A stretch of DNA of 64,000 bases, from the NCBI RefSeq assembly GCF_005155025.1, contig NZ_CP039731.1, positions 3,534,001-3,598,000 of the forward strand, given 5' to 3'. How positions within the stretch are numbered: the first letter of the stretch is position 1; each line of letters begins with the position of its first letter. The position numbers and the translations under genes are program-made. The DNA is from Aquitalea aquatilis. Its GTDB lineage: Bacteria > Pseudomonadota > Gammaproteobacteria > Burkholderiales > Chromobacteriaceae. Below are positions 43,054 through 51,752 of this stretch, in pieces. The notes beneath the pieces were generated by a model. That model saw nothing but the letters and a program-made list of their open reading frames with translations, was not told the DNA's origin and made no database searches.

Positions 43054-44604
43054 ATGCGACTTATCTCGGCTTTAAGCCTGATTTTTCTAAGCAACACCCT
43101 GTTTGCCGGCCCAGGCATCGACTCTGCCACCTGGGAATACCAGGTCAAGCCGGGGGATTCGCTGTGGTCGTTTGCTGACCAGCACCTGTCTTCACCCGCC
43201 TATGTTCCGCGCCTGCAAAGCCTCAACCACATCGCCGATCCCTACCGCCTGACACCGGGCAGCCGTATCAAAGTGCCCTATCCCTGGGTACGGCAGCATC
43301 CGTCCAGTGCGCAGATCGAAGAGTTTTCCGGCGAGGTGACAGCGCACGATGCCAAGGGCAAACCGCTGCCCATCAACAAGGAAACGCGCTATCCCAAGGG
43401 TGTGCAGTTCCAGACCGGCAACGACGCCATGCTCAAGCTGCGCTTCGAAGACGGCTCCACCCTGCTGCTGAACGCCAACTCCAGCGCCCAGCTGCAAAAC
43501 GAAATCTACTATCCCAGCACCGGTTCGGCCAAAACCGAAATCAAGCTGGACAAGGGTAATGCCGGCAGCTCGGTGATTCCCAACATCCTGATGCCCAACC
43601 GCTACCAGATTCGCACGCCATCGGCCGTCACCACCGTGCGCGGCACCGAATTCCGCGTCAATACCGAGTCCGGCAATTCCACGCTGACCGAAGTGCTGCG
43701 CGGCAAGGTCAGCGTCAGCAGCAAGAGCAAGGGCCAGGTTGATGTTCCGGCCGGCTTTGGCACGCTGGCCACCGGCTCGGGCAAGCCCAGCGCACCGGAA
43801 GCCCTGCCCGCCGCGCCCGACCTGGACCTGCTGCCCGCAGCCAGCAGCTTCAACCCGCCCCTGCTCAAATGGACCGGCGACCAACAGGCCGTGGCCTACC
43901 GCATCAAGCTGCGCGGGCCTGGTGAGCATGGCCGCCTGCTGACTGAGCGCACGGTTGCAGCACCGCAGCTGTTCCCGGCACTGCCGGCCAATGGCGAATA
44001 CCTGCTATCGGCACGGGCGCGCAACCAGCGCGGACTGGAAGGCTACGACAGCAGCAAAACCTTTATCCTGAACGCCTTCCCGCCGCCGCCCCTGCTGTTT
44101 GGCACGGACGGCCCGCAGGAAATCCGCAGCCAGTCGCTGCCGCTGAAGCTACTGGCCAGCCCGCAGCAGCCATTGCAACTGCAACTGTCCCGCAGCAGCG
44201 ACTTTGCCACCATCAGCCAGAATCTCACACTGCAGGACGGCGACATCACCTTGCAACTGCCGGACAAGGGCCAGTGGTTCTGGCGCGTGGCCCGGCTGGA
44301 TGGCAAGGGTCAGCCCGGCCCGTACAGCGACGCCCAGCAGGTCGTGGTCAAAGGCCTGTTCTCCAGCATCGGCAACAACACGCCCGCCTTGCTGGGGCGG
44401 CATTACCCAGTAAGCGGTGCACGCTACACGCTGAAGCTGGCGGATAATCCGGCCATGCGCAATATCAGCTACCGCGATACCCAGCCGCAACCGGCCTGGT
44501 TGCTGGACAAACTGCCACGCGGCCAGTACTTTGCCCAACTCGAAGTCAATGGAGATGATGGATATCACGCGGTGGAAGCGATTGAAAAAATCAACATCCA
44601 ATGA
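43054..44604 (+). CDS. Secreted LysM-FecR domain protein
   Basis: A 516-residue protein: signal peptide (MRLISALSLIFLSNTLFA), LysM domain (about 27-80; YQVKPGDSLWSFA), FecR domain (about 120-230; MLKLRFEDGSTLLLN, TPSAVTTVRGTEFRV), then repeated fibronectin-like segments to the end. This architecture is common for periplasmic peptidoglycan-associated proteins encoded next to CHASE2 proteins. The next gene, 21 bp away, is a CHASE2-GGDEF protein, so the pair may sense an envelope signal and set cyclic-di-GMP. There is no clear ribosome site; ATG at 43054 gives the best signal peptide. Confidence 0.75.
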   Translation: MRLISALSLIFLSNTLFAGPGIDSATWEYQVKPGDSLWSFADQHLSSPAYVPRLQSLNHIADPYRLTPGSRIKVPYPWVRQHPSSAQIEEFSGEVTAHDAKGKPLPINKETRYPKGVQFQTGNDAMLKLRFEDGSTLLLNANSSAQLQNEIYYPSTGSAKTEIKLDKGNAGSSVIPNILMPNRYQIRTPSAVTTVRGTEFRVNTESGNSTLTEVLRGKVSVSSKSKGQVDVPAGFGTLATGSGKPSAPEALPAAPDLDLLPAASSFNPPLLKWTGDQQAVAYRIKLRGPGEHGRLLTERTVAAPQLFPALPANGEYLLSARARNQRGLEGYDSSKTFILNAFPPPPLLFGTDGPQEIRSQSLPLKLLASPQQPLQLQLSRSSDFATISQNLTLQDGDITLQLPDKGQWFWRVARLDGKGQPGPYSDAQQVVVKGLFSSIGNNTPALLGRHYPVSGARYTLKLADNPAMRNISYRDTQPQPAWLLDKLPRGQYFAQLEVNGDDGYHAVEAIEKINIQ

Positions 44605-44625
44605 GCAATCGCATAAAATAAGCGC

Positions 44626-46248
44626 ATGCCATCACCGATAAAACACCGGTCATACCAACTGCTTCCCCTGCTGGCGGGCCTGCTCGGCCTGCTGCTGGCC
44701 CTGACTGGTGCCGTGCAGCGGCTGGATTACTGGTTTTATGACGCGTCCCTCAGCCGGCACGTGCTGCACAAGAGTGCCGACGATCCCATCCTGATCGAAG
44801 TGGACAACCGCAGCCTGGCCGAGATGGGCAGCTGGCCCTGGCCTCGCGAATTGCACGCCCGCCTGATAGACCAGCTGCAATACGCCAAAGCCGTCGGCCT
44901 CGACATTGCCCTGGCGGAAAGCACCCTGGCCAGCAACAAACCCGATCAGTCACTGGCTGCCGCGATCCAACGCAATGGCAAGGTCGTCAGCCCGGTGTTT
45001 CCGGAAAGCGCCGGCGACAGCCTCACCGAAACCAGGCCGATACCGCTGCTGGCAGCGGCCTCCAACCGGCTGGGACACACCGACTTCGAGCGCGACAACG
45101 ACGGCGTCATCCGCCGCACCTATTTGATGGCCGGTCTTGGCACGCCGGACTTTCCCGGCTTTGCCAAGGCAGTGCAGGAGGTCGCGCAAGGCCTGCCCGC
45201 CCCGGCGCTGAAACGGCCCTTCCATGCCAGCGACGAATCATGGGTGCGCGACGACGAAGTACTGGTGCCCTTTGGCAACGGTGCCGAACCCTTCGAGCGC
45301 ATATCGTATATCGACGCCCTGTCCAATGCCGGACGCGAAACGTTCCGCGACCGCATCGTGCTGATCGGGGTCACTGCGGCCGGGCTGGGCGATATGCACA
45401 CCACGCCGATTTCCGCCAATTCCGCCGGCATGCCCGGCGTGGTGATCAATGCCTATCTGCTGCGCGGCCTGCAGGATGGCAGCCTGGTCCGGCCACTCAG
45501 CCTGATACGTCAGGCCTTGCTGACCCTGCTGCTGATCGTGGTGCTGGACTACCTGCTGGCACCATGGGGCCGGCAGCGTACGGTGCTGATGGCCTATCCT
45601 GCCGCCGCGCTGCTGGTGGCTGCCGGATCCATGCTGCTGCTGAACCAGGGCCATATCTGGTTCGCCCCGGCCAGTACCATGCTGGTGCTGCTGCTATCCG
45701 GCCTGACCCGCTTCATCGCGCGCCAGGCCAGCCTGCAGACGCTGGCCACCACCGACGGGCTGACCCAGCTGGCCAACCGCCGTCATTTTGACGAAGTCTT
45801 CATCCCGGCCATCGAGCGCCAGCGTAATGCCCAGCAGCCGCTGGCCTTTGTCCTGCTGGATATTGACCACTTCAAGCTTTACAACGACCAGTACGGTCAC
45901 TATGCCGGCGATGTGGTACTCAAGCGCGTGGCCCATGTGCTGCGGGAGTCATTCCAGCGCAAGGGCGAGTTGCCGGCCCGGCTGGGCGGCGAAGAGTTCG
46001 GCGTACTGATGCCGGGTGCCACCATGCAGGATGCAGTTGATGCAGCCGAAACCTTCCGCCAGCGACTGGAAGACCTCGACCTGCCACATGACGGCAGCCC
46101 GCTGCACAAGGTGACCTGCAGCATCGGTGTAGCCGCCCGCATTCCCCAGCCCAGCGACACCGCCCAGCAAATCTACGAAGAGGCCGATGGCGCGCTCTAT
46201 ATCGCCAAACGCTCCGGCCGCAATGTGGTGAGCCCGGCCTCCAGCTAA
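44626..46248 (+). CDS. CHASE2-GGDEF diguanylate cyclase
   Basis: A 540-residue membrane protein: TM1 (about 12-30), periplasmic CHASE2 domain (about 40-290), three closely spaced TM segments (about 295-375), and a GGDEF domain (about 380-535) with an intact catalytic GGEEF motif (RLGGEEFGVL). An RxxD inhibitory site is not obvious. It should make cyclic-di-GMP. It follows the LysM-FecR gene by 21 bp and is probably co-transcribed; the FecR protein may be its periplasmic partner (inference). Confidence 0.87.
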   Translation: MPSPIKHRSYQLLPLLAGLLGLLLALTGAVQRLDYWFYDASLSRHVLHKSADDPILIEVDNRSLAEMGSWPWPRELHARLIDQLQYAKAVGLDIALAESTLASNKPDQSLAAAIQRNGKVVSPVFPESAGDSLTETRPIPLLAAASNRLGHTDFERDNDGVIRRTYLMAGLGTPDFPGFAKAVQEVAQGLPAPALKRPFHASDESWVRDDEVLVPFGNGAEPFERISYIDALSNAGRETFRDRIVLIGVTAAGLGDMHTTPISANSAGMPGVVINAYLLRGLQDGSLVRPLSLIRQALLTLLLIVVLDYLLAPWGRQRTVLMAYPAAALLVAAGSMLLLNQGHIWFAPASTMLVLLLSGLTRFIARQASLQTLATTDGLTQLANRRHFDEVFIPAIERQRNAQQPLAFVLLDIDHFKLYNDQYGHYAGDVVLKRVAHVLRESFQRKGELPARLGGEEFGVLMPGATMQDAVDAAETFRQRLEDLDLPHDGSPLHKVTCSIGVAARIPQPSDTAQQIYEEADGALYIAKRSGRNVVSPASS

Positions 46249-46273
46249 AAGGTGATGCAGACGGAATGACCAT

Positions 46274-46298
46274 GAAAAAGGCAGCCATCCGGCTGCCT
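46274..46298 (-). terminator. Terminator for the ferredoxin-moeA-mobB operon
   Basis: AGGCAGCC/GGCTGCCT stem with ATCC loop. In the minus direction it runs into TTTTTC. It lies about 260 bp downstream of the ferredoxin stop. Confidence 0.65.
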
Positions 46299-46471
46299 CA
46301 GATTATTGACAAACCCCTCTCGCTTTCTGAAAAGAAAGCGAGGCCCCCTTGCAGGGCAAGGGCGGGGGGGATGGGGAGTAAATTGGAAGGCTGCGGAATC
46401 AATCACTTAGTCGAGAGGCCCGGCTTTGCCGGGTCCAGTGAAATCGCACCAGTTTACTTTGTCAGCAGCCT

Positions 46472-46499
46472 AAGGCAGCCATCCGGCTGCCTTTTCTTA
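46472..46499 (+). terminator. Terminator for the CHASE2-GGDEF operon
   Basis: The same stem-loop sequence (AAGGCAGCC-ATCC-GGCTGCCTT) as at 46279, now followed on the plus side by TTTCTTAT. The two copies are 193 bp apart and face opposite ways. Confidence 0.65.
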
Positions 46500-46555
46500 T
46501 CAGTATCAGGGCCGGCAAAGGCTCTTTCTGCATCCACACAGGGTGTGAGCAGGCT

Positions 46556-46900
46556 CTAGTCTGACGGGCAAAGCACCAACCAATCCTCTTCCCCAACGGC
46601 CAGATGACAGGCCAGCCGCCAAGCGGCCGATACATCCGGCCAACTTTCAGCCGCCACCTCGGCCTGACTGATCAGACCCGCACGCAACAATACATTGCGC
46701 TCCTTGCGACTGGGCATCACCGGCTGCGCCGGACCCGCGTGACTGATGCGCACCTTGCAGGTGCCGCAAGTGCCCTGCCCGCAGCGCCAGTGCAGCGGCA
46801 CATCAGCCAGTCTCGCCACATCCAGCAACAGATCGCCGGGCTGGGCCTCCAGTTCGGCCAGCAGGCGCTGCTGCTGATCGACAAATCGCAGCTGCGGCAT
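46556..46900 (-). CDS. 2Fe-2S ferredoxin
   Basis: A 114-residue plant-type ferredoxin with the cluster motif CGQGTCGTC and a last Cys in RLACHLAV. Family role: electron transfer. It lies 3 bp after moeA and so belongs to the molybdenum cofactor operon. No partner reductase is encoded nearby. The length is slightly above the usual (about 100) for this fold. Confidence 0.8.
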   Translation of the reverse strand: MPQLRFVDQQQRLLAELEAQPGDLLLDVARLADVPLHWRCGQGTCGTCKVRISHAGPAQPVMPSRKERNVLLRAGLISQAEVAAESWPDVSAAWRLACHLAVGEEDWLVLCPSD

Positions 46901-46903
46901 GAT

Positions 46904-48097
46904 TTAGTGCCCGATAGGCAGCAGGCCGAGCAGATCGCCCGGCTGCACCTGCTGGCCGGCCGCCAGCCGCACCAGCCCGTCGGCCCAGGCGCAGGAGGTC
47001 AGCACACCGGAGCCCTGATTGGGATAGCGCTGTAATTGCCATTGGCCATCCTGCTGCACCAGTTTCACCCGCAGGAATTCCTCGCGCCGGCTATCCGGCT
47101 TGTCCCAGACAAAACCGGCCGGATACAGCGCGGGCGCAACAGCATCATCAGTCAGCAAACCGGCACAGCGCTGCAGATAGGGTTTGACCAGCACCTGATA
47201 AGTGACAAAGCCGGACACCGGATTGCCCGGCAGACCGACAAAGCCCGCCTGGCCCACCCGGCCACTGGCCAGCGGCTTGCCCGGCTTGATGGCTATTTTC
47301 CACAAGTCCAGCGAACCCTCGGCCTCGACCGCTGCCTTGACGTGGTCTTCCTCGCCCACCGACACCCCACCGCAAGTCATGATGACATCGGCCAGCGCTG
47401 CGGCATCCTGTAGGATTTCCCGGGTGCGGCTGAGTGAATCCGGCACGATGCCCAGATCAGTCACCTCGCAGCCCAGCCGCATCAGCTCCGGCACCAGCCA
47501 GTAACGGTTGGAGTTATAGATCTGCCCGGCAGCCAGTGCCTGCCCGGGTTCTACCAGCTCGTCACCAGTAAAGAACACCGCCACCCGCAGCGGACGGAGC
47601 ACCGTCAGCTCGGCCACGCCGATGGAAGCCGCCAAGCCAAGATGCGCGGCAGTCAGTTGCTGCCCGGCGGACAGCACTTCACTGCCACGGCGGATATCTT
47701 CGCCAGCGCGGCGGATATTTTGTCCGGGACGAGGGCTCTGACTGAAGACCACCCGGCCATCCGGCTGTAGCTCGGCCATTTCCTGCATCACCACGGCGTC
47801 GGCACCGGCGGGGATGGGTGCACCGGTGAAAATGCGGGCAGCGGTTTTGGCTTGCAGCGGCTGCGGCTGACAACCAGCCGGGATGCGTTGCGACAGCGGC
47901 AGCGGCTGGCCGGCATCTGCCGTATTCAGGGCATAGCCGTCCATGGCGCTGTTGTCATGCGGCGGCACATCCAGGCTGGCCACCAGTGGCACCGCCAGAA
48001 TGCGTCCCAGCGCCTGCAGCAACGGAACAGTTTCAGTAGTGGTAAGCGGCCTGGCGCGCTGTAGCAGCCAGTCGCGGGCTTGATCAACGGTGAGCAT
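46904..48097 (-). CDS. moeA: Molybdopterin molybdenumtransferase
   Basis: A 397-residue MoeA. It inserts molybdate into adenylylated molybdopterin, completing molybdenum cofactor. Typical blocks: PPHDNSAMDGYAL (about 50-62), IFTGAPIPAGADAVVMQE, FFTGDELVEPG, VGEEDHVK and GLPGNPVSGFVTY. The start ATG at 48097 overlaps the end of mobB by 14 bp. A longer reading to 48472 runs through mobB in another frame and is rejected. Confidence 0.92.
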   Translation of the reverse strand: MLTVDQARDWLLQRARPLTTTETVPLLQALGRILAVPLVASLDVPPHDNSAMDGYALNTADAGQPLPLSQRIPAGCQPQPLQAKTAARIFTGAPIPAGADAVVMQEMAELQPDGRVVFSQSPRPGQNIRRAGEDIRRGSEVLSAGQQLTAAHLGLAASIGVAELTVLRPLRVAVFFTGDELVEPGQALAAGQIYNSNRYWLVPELMRLGCEVTDLGIVPDSLSRTREILQDAAALADVIMTCGGVSVGEEDHVKAAVEAEGSLDLWKIAIKPGKPLASGRVGQAGFVGLPGNPVSGFVTYQVLVKPYLQRCAGLLTDDAVAPALYPAGFVWDKPDSRREEFLRVKLVQQDGQWQLQRYPNQGSGVLTSCAWADGLVRLAAGQQVQPGDLLGLLPIGH

Positions 48098-48593
48098 CTT
48101 GATGTTGTTCCAGCAAGGCAAGAATGAAACGGACAAGGCCGGCGGCATCGTTCCGGGTAAAACAGGGTAGCGCGCAGTGGGGTGCTGCATCCGACACCAT
48201 GGCCAGCACCTGGGCATCGTGCAGGCAAAGTGGCGCATGGCCCAGCGCCGGATCGTACACTTCCAGCTTGGGAATGGCTTCATGCTTGAAGCCTTCGGCC
48301 AGCACCAGATCACAGGGGCGCAAGGCCGCGACATGCGTCGCCAGCGGCGCATCGTTGCCCTGCGGCATGGTTTCCACCAGCAAGCGGCGCTGCGCGCCGG
48401 CCAGCAAGACCTGCCGCGCACCGGCCTGGCGGTGCCGCCAGCTGTCCTTGCCCGGCTGATCCCAGTCCACATCGTGGTGAGTGTGCTTGATCACGGCCAC
48501 ATCCACTCCGGCAGCCAGCAGCAGCGGGATGAGCTTTTCCAGCAAGGTGGTCTTGCCGCTGCCGGAATAGCCGGCGATTCCCAGAACATACAT
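48084..48593 (-). CDS. mobB: Molybdopterin-guanine dinucleotide biosynthesis adapter MobB
   Basis: A 169-residue P-loop protein starting MYVLGIAGYSGSGKTTL (Walker A near residue 9-16) with conserved IKHTHHD and LAEGFKHE motifs. MobB assists MobA in attaching GMP to the cofactor. I chose the ATG at 48593 because it gives the family N-terminus, although no ribosome site precedes it. A start at 48632 or 48629 would have AGGAG eight bases upstream but lies in a strong hairpin (48612-48652). It leads the mobB-moeA-ferredoxin unit. Confidence 0.87.
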   Translation of the reverse strand: MYVLGIAGYSGSGKTTLLEKLIPLLLAAGVDVAVIKHTHHDVDWDQPGKDSWRHRQAGARQVLLAGAQRRLLVETMPQGNDAPLATHVAALRPCDLVLAEGFKHEAIPKLEVYDPALGHAPLCLHDAQVLAMVSDAAPHCALPCFTRNDAAGLVRFILALLEQHQDAHR

Positions 48594-48611
48594 GGCGGCG
48601 CTACTCGATAA

Positions 48612-48652
48612 AATGGGGCAGGAGCGCATCATAACATGTGCTCCTGCCCCAT
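48612..48652 (-). terminator. Strong inverted repeat upstream of mobB
   Basis: AATGGGGCAGGAGC (48612-48625) is perfectly complementary to GCTCCTGCCCCATT (48639-48652). In the minus direction the stem is followed by TTATC. It may terminate the small gene upstream; its stem also contains the only good Shine-Dalgarno for an extended mobB start. Confidence 0.6.
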
Positions 48653-48683
48653 TATTCAGCCGGATGACCTAGTTATTCGGTAC

Positions 48684-48902
48684 TCAGGCCACCGCCCGGG
48701 CAAAATGTGCCGCCTGCTCCTCGGGCTGCTCGAAGCGCTTCCAGTCGACAATCATCACCTGGCTCAGCCCACAATCCAGCGCCAGTTGCGCCTCGATTTC
48801 TTCCAGCACCTGATGACAATGAATACTGCCGTTGATGGCCACTTCGGCACGCCGCATGACAGTATCGTCGGGCGTGACAAACCAGATGCAATAGCGACTC
48901 AT
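48684..48902 (-). CDS. Small conserved-looking protein of unknown function
   Basis: A 72-residue soluble protein (MSRYCIWFVTPDDTVMRR...), with no signal peptide or membrane segment. It has a very good ribosome binding site (AAGGAGG, six to seven bases before the ATG at 48902), which is the main support. I do not recognise a family. It precedes the mobB-moeA genes but is separated from them by a strong hairpin. Confidence 0.55.
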   Translation of the reverse strand: MSRYCIWFVTPDDTVMRRAEVAINGSIHCHQVLEEIEAQLALDCGLSQVMIVDWKRFEQPEEQAAHFARAVA

Positions 48903-49044
48903 GCTGCCCCTCCTTCCCGTGAATGCATTTACCTTACCAATATCGACGCAAGCGGCAGCAAACCGCAAGTTTTCGACCACGGCAAAGCCATGACAACCGT
49001 GACTAGGGATGGAAAACACCACAAACCACCCGAGCTGACCTTGC

Positions 49045-49082
49045 CCTTGGCTACCCGGCAGACTAAGGCCGGGTAGCCAAGG
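49045..49082 (-). terminator. 15-bp hairpin downstream of the Aot-type operon
   Basis: CCTTGGCTACCCGGC (49045-49059) pairs perfectly with its complement at 49068-49082, loop of eight. There is no T-run; it lies 8 bp after the last gene of the operon, so a transcript-end role is likely. Confidence 0.55.
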
Positions 49083-49090
49083 ACCGGGTG

Positions 49091-50215
49091 CTAGGCCCCC
49101 AGCAGATTACCCTTGCCCAGAGGGCTGGTGCCGGCAATCTTGGCCACCGTGCCACCACGGGTGACATAGGGATGGCGGGCAAACACATAAAACACCCCGG
49201 CCGTGCCGGCCCTCAGCGTGGTGGTGGAGCCGCTGATGGGGTCGATCACATCGGCAATGGCATCACCCGCCTGCACCACGCTACCCAGCTCGGCCAGGCT
49301 GACAATCACCCCGGCATGCGGCGCAATCAGGGTTTCCGAGCCTTCCAGCGGCGTCGCCGGGTGCGGCAGTGCCGGAGCGGGCAGCGCTTCGCCACGGATC
49401 ACGCCGCAGCCGGTCAGGTAATGCAGAATGGCCTGACTGTCCTGCCCAGCCAGGGCATGACTGACATCGCCCTCCCCGCGCAGCTCCACCGTCACGGCCA
49501 CGCTATCGAAAGGTACGGGGAATTGCGGCAAGGCGGCGCGGATCTTGGCCCAGGGCAGAAAGATGGCTTCGTCGAAGGGCATCACACCATAGGCATCAGC
49601 CAGCAAGGACGCCCCGCATTGCAGGTGGGCGGCCAGCGCCTCCACCAGCGGCCAGTGTTCGCTATGCGCGTAGACATGCACCGGGCCGGCAAAGTCACAG
49701 TGCAAATCCAGCACCAGATCGGCATCGATAGCCAGCAGATGCAGGGTCTGGCGCAGGCTTTGCAGCTCGGTATTGACCGGCTCGGCGGCGATGGCTGCGC
49801 GCAGCGCCTGGCGGATGATGTCGCGGTTGGCATCCGCATCCTGGGTCAGCTGCTGGCTCAGTTGCGGAATGACCCGCGCTGACGGTTCGCTGTACAGGCG
49901 GTTGAAGTTCTCTCCGCTTTCCAGATCGAAACGGCCTTGCGGCTGGTAATGCAGCTGCTGGGCCAGGCCGATGGGATTGGCCACCGGCACCAGCACGATC
50001 TCGGCCTGCAACAAGCCCTGCTGTTCCAGCGCGGCAAACTGCTGACGCAGCTTGTGCGCCACCAGCATGCCGGGAATCTCACCCGCATGCAGGCTGGCCT
50101 GGATATACACCTTGCGCGGCCAGCTACCCGTTCCGGCCGTTCCGAAATGAAAGCTGGTAATGCTGCGCTGGGTGCCCAGGCTGGGCGACAGCAGCGGGTG
50201 GATTTCCGTACGCAT
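49091..50215 (-). CDS. AotO-like succinylglutamate desuccinylase/aspartoacylase family protein
   Basis: A 374-residue zinc hydrolase-fold protein. The metal ligands are His and Glu in LHAGEIPG (about residues 42-49) and the later His in DLHCD. A C-terminal beta-rich domain (about 290-374) has a biotinyl/lipoyl-like APHAGVIVSL segment. It resembles AotO, encoded inside the Pseudomonas arginine/ornithine transport operon. AGGAG precedes the ATG. It is the last gene after the transporter ATPase. Enzymatic substrate unknown; an N-acylated amino acid is plausible. Confidence 0.75.
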   Translation of the reverse strand: MRTEIHPLLSPSLGTQRSITSFHFGTAGTGSWPRKVYIQASLHAGEIPGMLVAHKLRQQFAALEQQGLLQAEIVLVPVANPIGLAQQLHYQPQGRFDLESGENFNRLYSEPSARVIPQLSQQLTQDADANRDIIRQALRAAIAAEPVNTELQSLRQTLHLLAIDADLVLDLHCDFAGPVHVYAHSEHWPLVEALAAHLQCGASLLADAYGVMPFDEAIFLPWAKIRAALPQFPVPFDSVAVTVELRGEGDVSHALAGQDSQAILHYLTGCGVIRGEALPAPALPHPATPLEGSETLIAPHAGVIVSLAELGSVVQAGDAIADVIDPISGSTTTLRAGTAGVFYVFARHPYVTRGGTVAKIAGTSPLGKGNLLGA

Positions 50216-50249
50216 GAATGACTCCTGGTAATGTGCGATGCTGGCAGTG

Positions 50250-51017
50250 TTACTTCAGGCTGCCGGACAAAAATTGCTGCAGCCGTTCGCTTTTGGGCTG
50301 GCTGAGCACCTGGGCCGGGTGGCCCTCTTCCTCGATCCGCCCCTGATGCAGGAAGATGACATGGTTGGACACATTGCGGGCAAAGCCCATCTCATGTGTC
50401 ACCACCACCATGGTACGGCCTTCTTCAGCCAGTGCCTGCATCACCCGCAACACTTCGCCCACCAGCTCCGGGTCCAGCGCCGAGGTAGGTTCGTCAAACA
50501 GCATCACCTCCGGCTCCATCGCCAGCGCCCGGGCAATGGCCACCCGCTGCTGCTGGCCACCGGACAGATGCGCCGGGTATTTGTTTTCCTGCTGTTCGGT
50601 CAGCCCCACCTTGGCCAGGTATTTGCGTGCACGCTGCAAGGCTTCATCGCGGCTCAGGCCCAGCACGTGCATGGGCGCTTCCATGATGTTTTCCAGCACC
50701 GTCATGTGTGACCACAGATTGAAATGCTGGAACACCATGGATAGCTCGGTGCGCATTTTCTGCAATTGTTTCGGATCGCGCGCGCGCTGGCTACCCTTCT
50801 TGTCCAGCACCGTCTGCAGCAGTTCACCGTTCAGGCTGATCTCGCCGGCGCAGGGCTGCTCCAGAAAGTTGATGCAGCGCAGGAAGGTGCTCTTGCCCGA
50901 ACCGGACGAACCGATGATGCTGATCACGTCGCCGGCCTTGGCCTTGAGCGAAACGCCCTTGAGCACTTCGTGCTGGCCATATTTCTTGTGCAGGCCGTTT
51001 ACAGTCAATTTGTACAT
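50250..51017 (-). CDS. aotP: Amino-acid ABC transporter ATPase (AotP/HisP type)
   Basis: A 255-residue polar-amino-acid ATPase: Walker [10 protein letters not shown] (about 36-44), signature LSGGQQQRV, Walker B VMLFDEP, switch HEM. Basic amino acids (arginine, ornithine, histidine) are the family substrates. It works with the two permeases encoded upstream on the same strand, 21 bp away. The symbol is by analogy and not certain (HisP is equally possible). Confidence 0.85.
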   Translation of the reverse strand: MYKLTVNGLHKKYGQHEVLKGVSLKAKAGDVISIIGSSGSGKSTFLRCINFLEQPCAGEISLNGELLQTVLDKKGSQRARDPKQLQKMRTELSMVFQHFNLWSHMTVLENIMEAPMHVLGLSRDEALQRARKYLAKVGLTEQQENKYPAHLSGGQQQRVAIARALAMEPEVMLFDEPTSALDPELVGEVLRVMQALAEEGRTMVVVTHEMGFARNVSNHVIFLHQGRIEEEGHPAQVLSQPKSERLQQFLSGSLK

Positions 51018-51038
51018 GGCAATCTTTCGGAATCCGTA

Positions 51039-51752
51039 TCAATGGCCCATGGGGCGCAAAAAAGCCAGCCAGCGGTTTTCACACAGGCGGAACAGCCCTA
51101 CCAGGGCAAAGGCGATGCAGGCATACAGCACGGCAGCGATGCCGAAGGCTTCGAAGGAAGCGTAAGTTGCCGCATTGACATCACGCGCCACCTTGAGAAT
51201 ATCCGGCACGGTGGCGGTAAAGGCCACGGTGGTGGCGTGCAGCATCAGGATGACTTCATTGCTGTAGTAAGGCAGCGCCCGGCGCAGCATGGCGGGAATG
51301 ATGATGCGGGTGTACTTGACCCAGGGCGACATGCCCAGCGCCCGTGCCGCTTCGATTTCGCCATAGGGAATGGCACGGATGGCACCAGCAAAGATCTCGG
51401 TGGTATAGGCGCAGGTGTTGAGGGCAAAGGCCAGGATGGTGCAGTTGAGCCCCTCGCGGAAAAAGTGCTCCAGCAGGTCGACCGAGCGCACCACATGCAG
51501 GCTGTACACCCCCGAGTAAAAGATCAGCAGCTGGATGTACAAGGGCGTGCCGCGAAACACATAGGTGTAGAACCACACCGGCCCGCTAATCCAGCGCCGC
51601 GACGACACCCGTGCCACCGCCAGCGGGATGGACAGGCAGAAGCCACAGGCTACCGAGGCGATCAGCAGCCACAAGGTCATGGCCACGCCGGAGACATGGT
51701 AGCCGTCGTTCCACAGCCAGGCCTGCCAGTAATTCTGGATGATTTCGATCAT
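51039..51752 (-). CDS. aotM: Amino-acid ABC permease (AotM/HisM type)
   Basis: A 237-residue permease with about five TM segments and the conserved cytoplasmic loop EIEAARALGMSPWVKYTRI, contacting the ATPase. Pairs with the AotQ/HisQ-type permease, whose stop it overlaps by four bases. FRGTPLYIQLL near residue 80 is typical of this family. Confidence 0.85.
   Translation of the reverse strand: MIEIIQNYWQAWLWNDGYHVSGVAMTLWLLIASVACGFCLSIPLAVARVSSRRWISGPVWFYTYVFRGTPLYIQLLIFYSGVYSLHVVRSVDLLEHFFREGLNCTILAFALNTCAYTTEIFAGAIRAIPYGEIEAARALGMSPWVKYTRIIIPAMLRRALPYYSNEVILMLHATTVAFTATVPDILKVARDVNAATYASFEAFGIAAVLYACIAFALVGLFRLCENRWLAFLRPMGH

Larger units (their letters stand above)
46249..46555. other. Convergent intergenic region with multiple hairpins
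   Basis: 307 bp between the CHASE2-GGDEF gene and the convergent ferredoxin gene. It contains two copies of the hairpin AGGCAGCC-ATCC-GGCTGCCT (46279-46298 and 46472-46493), a 10-bp stem with a GAAA loop (46319-46342), and a CCCGGC/GCCGGG hairpin (about 46419-46433). No coding sequence is seen. Confidence 0.7.
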
